Of a stretch of 64,000 nucleotides of DNA, positions 61,361-64,000 are shown piece by piece. This stretch comes from Acidimicrobiaceae bacterium (GTDB lineage Bacteria > Actinomycetota > Acidimicrobiia > Acidimicrobiales > Ilumatobacteraceae): the NCBI GenBank assembly GCA_947450115.1, contig CANFUE010000009.1:1-64000 (forward strand), in the 5' to 3' direction. Both the position numbers and the translations under genes were made by a program. Under the pieces are notes generated by a model, which was not told the DNA's origin, did no database searches, and saw nothing but the letters and a program-made list of their open reading frames with translations. Position 1 is the first letter of the stretch. Every line of letters starts with the position of its first letter.

Positions 61361-62050
61361 ATGACTTCTGTGACCCCTAGCGAACCAATGTCACCCTCAA
61401 TTGGAATGGGAGTTCTGCATTTATTTTGTAAACCAGAAGTCCAATTTGATCGTGAAGCAACAGTGCATGCAGTGAAAGCTGCCGAAGCAAAAGGCGTCAC
61501 TGTTATTTCGGTTTCAATGCTTGGTCATAAATGCGATATGGCATTTATGGTATTGGCTTCCGACCTGCGTGAGTTACGTTCGTTCCAGTCGGCCATTCAA
61601 GCTGCTGGTTTAGCCGTGGTTGATTCTTACGTGTCTCTCACTGAAGTGAGCGAGTATGCCGTTGGTGTGCCGCAAGAAATGCTCGACGCACGTTTGTATC
61701 CAAAAATTCCTGTGCCAGGAAAAAATGCTTTTTGTTTTTACCCCATGTCGAAGCGTCGCAATGCCGATGAGAACTGGTTTACCTTGCCATTTGAAGAGCG
61801 CCTTGCACACATGCAAGAGCACGGTGTGAGTGGGCGTAAGTTTGGCCCGCGTGTCACCCAATTGGTAACTGGCTCAACTGGTCTTGATGAGTTTGAATGG
61901 GGCGTTACGTTGTTTGCTGTTCACCCTGATGATCTCAAAGAAGTGGTATACACCATGCGCTTCGACAAGGCTTCGGCTATTTATGCCGAGTTTGGTCAGT
62001 TCTATACAGGAGTACTCACTCCTGTTGAAGAACTCGTCCACACGGTCTAG
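61361..62050 (+). CDS. hemQ: Coproheme decarboxylase HemQ (chlorite-dismutase family)
   Basis: 229 residues. The second-half signature is strong: NAFCFYPMSKRRNADENWFTLPFEERLAHMQEHGVSGRKFGPRVTQLVTGSTGLDEFEWGVTLFAVHPDDLKEVVYTMRFDKASAIYAEFGQFYTG. The EHG His is the expected heme ligand. Actinobacterial HemQ oxidatively decarboxylates coproheme to heme b. The first half has the repeated ferredoxin fold (GVLHLFCKP, CDMAFMVLASDLRELRSFQ). No chlorite-detoxification context is seen. It is part of heme supply. Confidence 0.9.
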   Translation: MTSVTPSEPMSPSIGMGVLHLFCKPEVQFDREATVHAVKAAEAKGVTVISVSMLGHKCDMAFMVLASDLRELRSFQSAIQAAGLAVVDSYVSLTEVSEYAVGVPQEMLDARLYPKIPVPGKNAFCFYPMSKRRNADENWFTLPFEERLAHMQEHGVSGRKFGPRVTQLVTGSTGLDEFEWGVTLFAVHPDDLKEVVYTMRFDKASAIYAEFGQFYTGVLTPVEELVHTV

Positions 62051-62082
62051 GCCTCACCTCCACTGCGCTGAAAGCGCAGCTC

Positions 62083-63501
62083 ATGGGTAAAGATGAGCAG
62101 ATGAATAAAACAGCGGTGGGGGCCGCTCCTTCTTCGCTCATTCCGCGTCGTGCTTGGTATGCATTATTTATCACCTCATTTGGTCAGTTTTTTGTCATCT
62201 TCGACTCCACTGTTTTAAATGTTGCCTTCCCTACCATCGAGCGTGACTTCCCTCATGTTGCGCGTACAACGCTGGCATGGGCATTAACTAGTTACTCCAT
62301 TGGAACTGCATCGCTGTTGTTGCTGGCAGGTCGAATTGCAGACCTATTTGGCCGCAAAAAGATTTTCCTTTTCGGCATTAGCTTGTTTGCCATCGGCAGC
62401 ATGGGTGCTGGGCTTGCTCCGGGCGTAGGCATTCTCATTTTTGCGCGTTGCATTCAAAGCATTGGTGGCGCGCTCATGATTCCCACTTCTATTGCATTGG
62501 CCTTGCCCGAGTTTCCCGCAGAAAAAAGGAGTTTGGCAATTGGCGTATGGGGTTCTATTGCTGCTTTAGCGGGTGGGTTAGGGCCCCCATTGGGGGCGGC
62601 AGTTATTGAGTTTGCTGGTTGGCGTTGGATTTTTTTCATGAATGTTCCCGCGGTAGCCATAGTGGTGTTGTTGGGTCGCAAGGTATTGCGTGAATCACAG
62701 GGTCAAAGTACGGGCGTGCGCCTCGACATGGTGTCGGTACCACTCGGAACAATTGGGCTTGCATCGTTAACGCTTGGAGTATTGCAAGGTCACAAGTGGG
62801 GTTGGTTGAGCCCGGGAATTATTGCTTGTTTTTTGAGTGCTGTGGTTTTTCTCACCTATGTAGTACTGCGGTCTCGTCGACACACAGAACCACTCATTGA
62901 TCTTTCACTCTTTCAACATCGGCGATTCACATCGGCCTCAATTGCAACCTTCGCTTTTAATTTACCCGTTGCGGGTTTTTGGTTCTCTGCTCCGCTCTTT
63001 ATGCAAACGGTGTGGCACTGGTCGGTGTTGAAAAGCGGATGTTCTATCATGCCCACGCCAGTAGTCATTTTCTTAACAGCAACAATCTCTGGAAGATATT
63101 CCGACAGAGGTTGGATGAAACGCATTATTGGGTCGGGCATGTTGTTAAGTGGTTTAGGGCTCCTCGGGCTCTTTGTCTTTCTCGATGAGAACGCGAATTA
63201 CTTCATTCACTATTTCCCTTTTGCGGTGTTATATGGAATTGGCCTTGGCTTAGCGTGGTCAACATTGACAGGTGCGGCATTAATGGGCATTGACCATGAA
63301 AAATTTGGTGTTGCCAACGGAACAAATCTCACCTTCCGACAAATGGGAGGTGCAATGGGGGTTGCAATGGTGATTGCAGTCTCTGGAACAGCAGGGGTCG
63401 CTGGTTCTGCGGGTGCATTCCATCGTGTTTGGCTGGCACTTGCTTTGTGGGTGGCAGTTACTCTCACATTCTTCACATTTGCGTATCCAAAAGATCACTG
63501 A
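62083..63501 (+). CDS. MFS transporter, DHA2 (14-helix) drug-exporter family
   Basis: 472 residues with 13-14 helices: ALFITSFGQFFVIFDSTVLNVAFPTIERDF (motif D1-like DSTVLNVAFP), LLLAGRIADLFGRKKIFLFG (motif A, GxxxDxxGRKxxx), and ALMIPTSIALALPEFPAEKRSLAIGVWGSIAALAGGLGPPLGA (motif C). Such proteins export drugs or other amphiphiles with protons. Start ATG 62083 or ATG 62101; neither has a strong SD. It follows hemQ by 32 bp. The substrate is unknown. Confidence 0.87.
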   Translation: MGKDEQMNKTAVGAAPSSLIPRRAWYALFITSFGQFFVIFDSTVLNVAFPTIERDFPHVARTTLAWALTSYSIGTASLLLLAGRIADLFGRKKIFLFGISLFAIGSMGAGLAPGVGILIFARCIQSIGGALMIPTSIALALPEFPAEKRSLAIGVWGSIAALAGGLGPPLGAAVIEFAGWRWIFFMNVPAVAIVVLLGRKVLRESQGQSTGVRLDMVSVPLGTIGLASLTLGVLQGHKWGWLSPGIIACFLSAVVFLTYVVLRSRRHTEPLIDLSLFQHRRFTSASIATFAFNLPVAGFWFSAPLFMQTVWHWSVLKSGCSIMPTPVVIFLTATISGRYSDRGWMKRIIGSGMLLSGLGLLGLFVFLDENANYFIHYFPFAVLYGIGLGLAWSTLTGAALMGIDHEKFGVANGTNLTFRQMGGAMGVAMVIAVSGTAGVAGSAGAFHRVWLALALWVAVTLTFFTFAYPKDH

Positions 63502-63544
63502 AGATCTTTAATCACCCCTCGCGGCGATTAGCCTTAAAAACTGC

Positions 63545-64000
63545 ATGCTGAAGAAGTACCAATGGCTCAATCGCGTGTGGGCATACCTCCCAGGTTTTAC
63601 CCTCATCGTCCTCATGCGGCTGCGCTTTGTCTTTTCGCCCATCACTTCAGATGAAGGTGGCGCGCTTGCCATGGCGCGGGCATGGAGCAGGGGAGCAGTT
63701 CTTTATAAAGATGTATGGGCCGACCGCCCGCAGGGTCTCTTCGTGCTGTATCGCATGTTGGTCACCATTGGTTTAGGAACACCCGAAGGCGTCCGTATTT
63801 TGGCAATCGCCGCATGTCTTGTGGGTGCTGCAGCCTGCGGAAGTATTGCAAGCACGCTTGTAGGCAATAAAGCACGCATGGGAACAGTGCTTATTGTTGG
63901 GGTATTACTCAGCGTTCCTCAGTTCGAAGGCTTTATTGCAAACGCAGAGCTACTGAGCTGCAGCGTGGGTGCGGTTTCGCTGGCACTTGCTATGAAAGCT
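63545..64000 (+). CDS. Membrane glycosyltransferase-like protein (5' part, runs off right edge)
   Basis: 152 residues are visible and the frame is open at the edge. The start is MLKKYQWLNRVWAYLPGFTL, and the ITSDEGGALAMARAW-LYKDVWADRPQGLFVLYR segment follows. An Asp-Glu after the first helix and a D-x-P-loop are typical of GT39/ArnT-like polyprenol-phosphate glycosyltransferases of the GT-C fold. At least three further helices are seen (LAIAACLVGAAAC, VLIVGVLLSV, GAVSLALA). It would transfer a sugar outside the membrane; sugar and acceptor are unknown. Confidence 0.7.
   Translation, partial: MLKKYQWLNRVWAYLPGFTLIVLMRLRFVFSPITSDEGGALAMARAWSRGAVLYKDVWADRPQGLFVLYRMLVTIGLGTPEGVRILAIAACLVGAAACGSIASTLVGNKARMGTVLIVGVLLSVPQFEGFIANAELLSCSVGAVSLALAMKA

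Overview
The window looks like chromosomal DNA of a free-living, probably aquatic actinobacterium, most likely of the Acidimicrobiia (Ilumatobacter / freshwater acIV type). This is inference from gene content: a heliorhodopsin, F420-type PPOX flavoproteins, an SCO6745-family protein, a LytR_C membrane protein, a GlxR-like Crp regulator, a GroEL encoded without GroES under CIRCE control, an actinobacterial-type HemQ, and several genes with little or no leader. Base composition is moderate and even. I see no phage, insertion sequence, CRISPR array or rRNA. The two tRNAs are Lys(TTT) and Thr(TGT).

Layout. 1-1.9 kb: a delta-60 repeat secreted protein running off the left edge, divergent from a TetR regulator. 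2-6.5 kb: SoxR with a textbook SoxR box driving a YciI-like/PPOX pair, another PPOX enzyme with an SRPBCC protein, heliorhodopsin, a YHYH lipoprotein and a frameshifted DUF4287 gene. 6.5-16.3 kb: VOC protein, an SbtA bicarbonate transporter coupled to a winged-helix regulator, ABC-F, SDR, transporters, an MBL-fold hydrolase whose ribosome site lies in a hairpin, and a peroxiredoxin. 16.3-19.7 kb: modABC divergent from an unusual PadR-TOBE regulator. 19.7-28.1 kb: two large secreted proteins, an arylsulfatase behind a perfect 31-bp palindrome, and TrhA. 28.2-33.8 kb: DUF3237, SCO6745, a small membrane protein, SurE, SDR and three TetR regulators. 33.8-43.4 kb: a 1435-residue RCC1/SwmB surface protein, monooxygenase, acyl-CoA dehydrogenase, paired TetR paralogs, PhyH, SDR and a DUF2256 protein. 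43.4-48.5 kb: a secreted protein, tRNA-Lys and a coupled CMD / CMD / EthD-like operon. 48.5-64 kb: copper ATPase, sigma-like protein, Crp, ispD-ispF-rlmB, tRNA-Thr, LytR_C, glycerate kinase, amidase, MoaD-like protein, groEL, ATP-grasp, HemQ, MFS exporter and a partial membrane glycosyltransferase.

The strongest novelty candidate is at 46672-47178. This carboxymuconolactone-decarboxylase gene is interrupted by one in-frame TGA exactly where the second redox cysteine of the family CxxC motif belongs. A 7-bp hairpin with an AGUU loop begins 10 bases after the TGA, and both ends of the full frame overlap their neighbours by ATGA. This looks like a selenoprotein with a bacterial SECIS element. 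Other notable points are the PadR-TOBE fusion predicted to sense molybdate, ModA with an extra N-terminal domain, the SD-sequestering hairpin before the MBL gene, tandem CIRCE elements sharing a half-site, the SoxR box, and two small genes (54 and 50 residues) with paired CxxC motifs.
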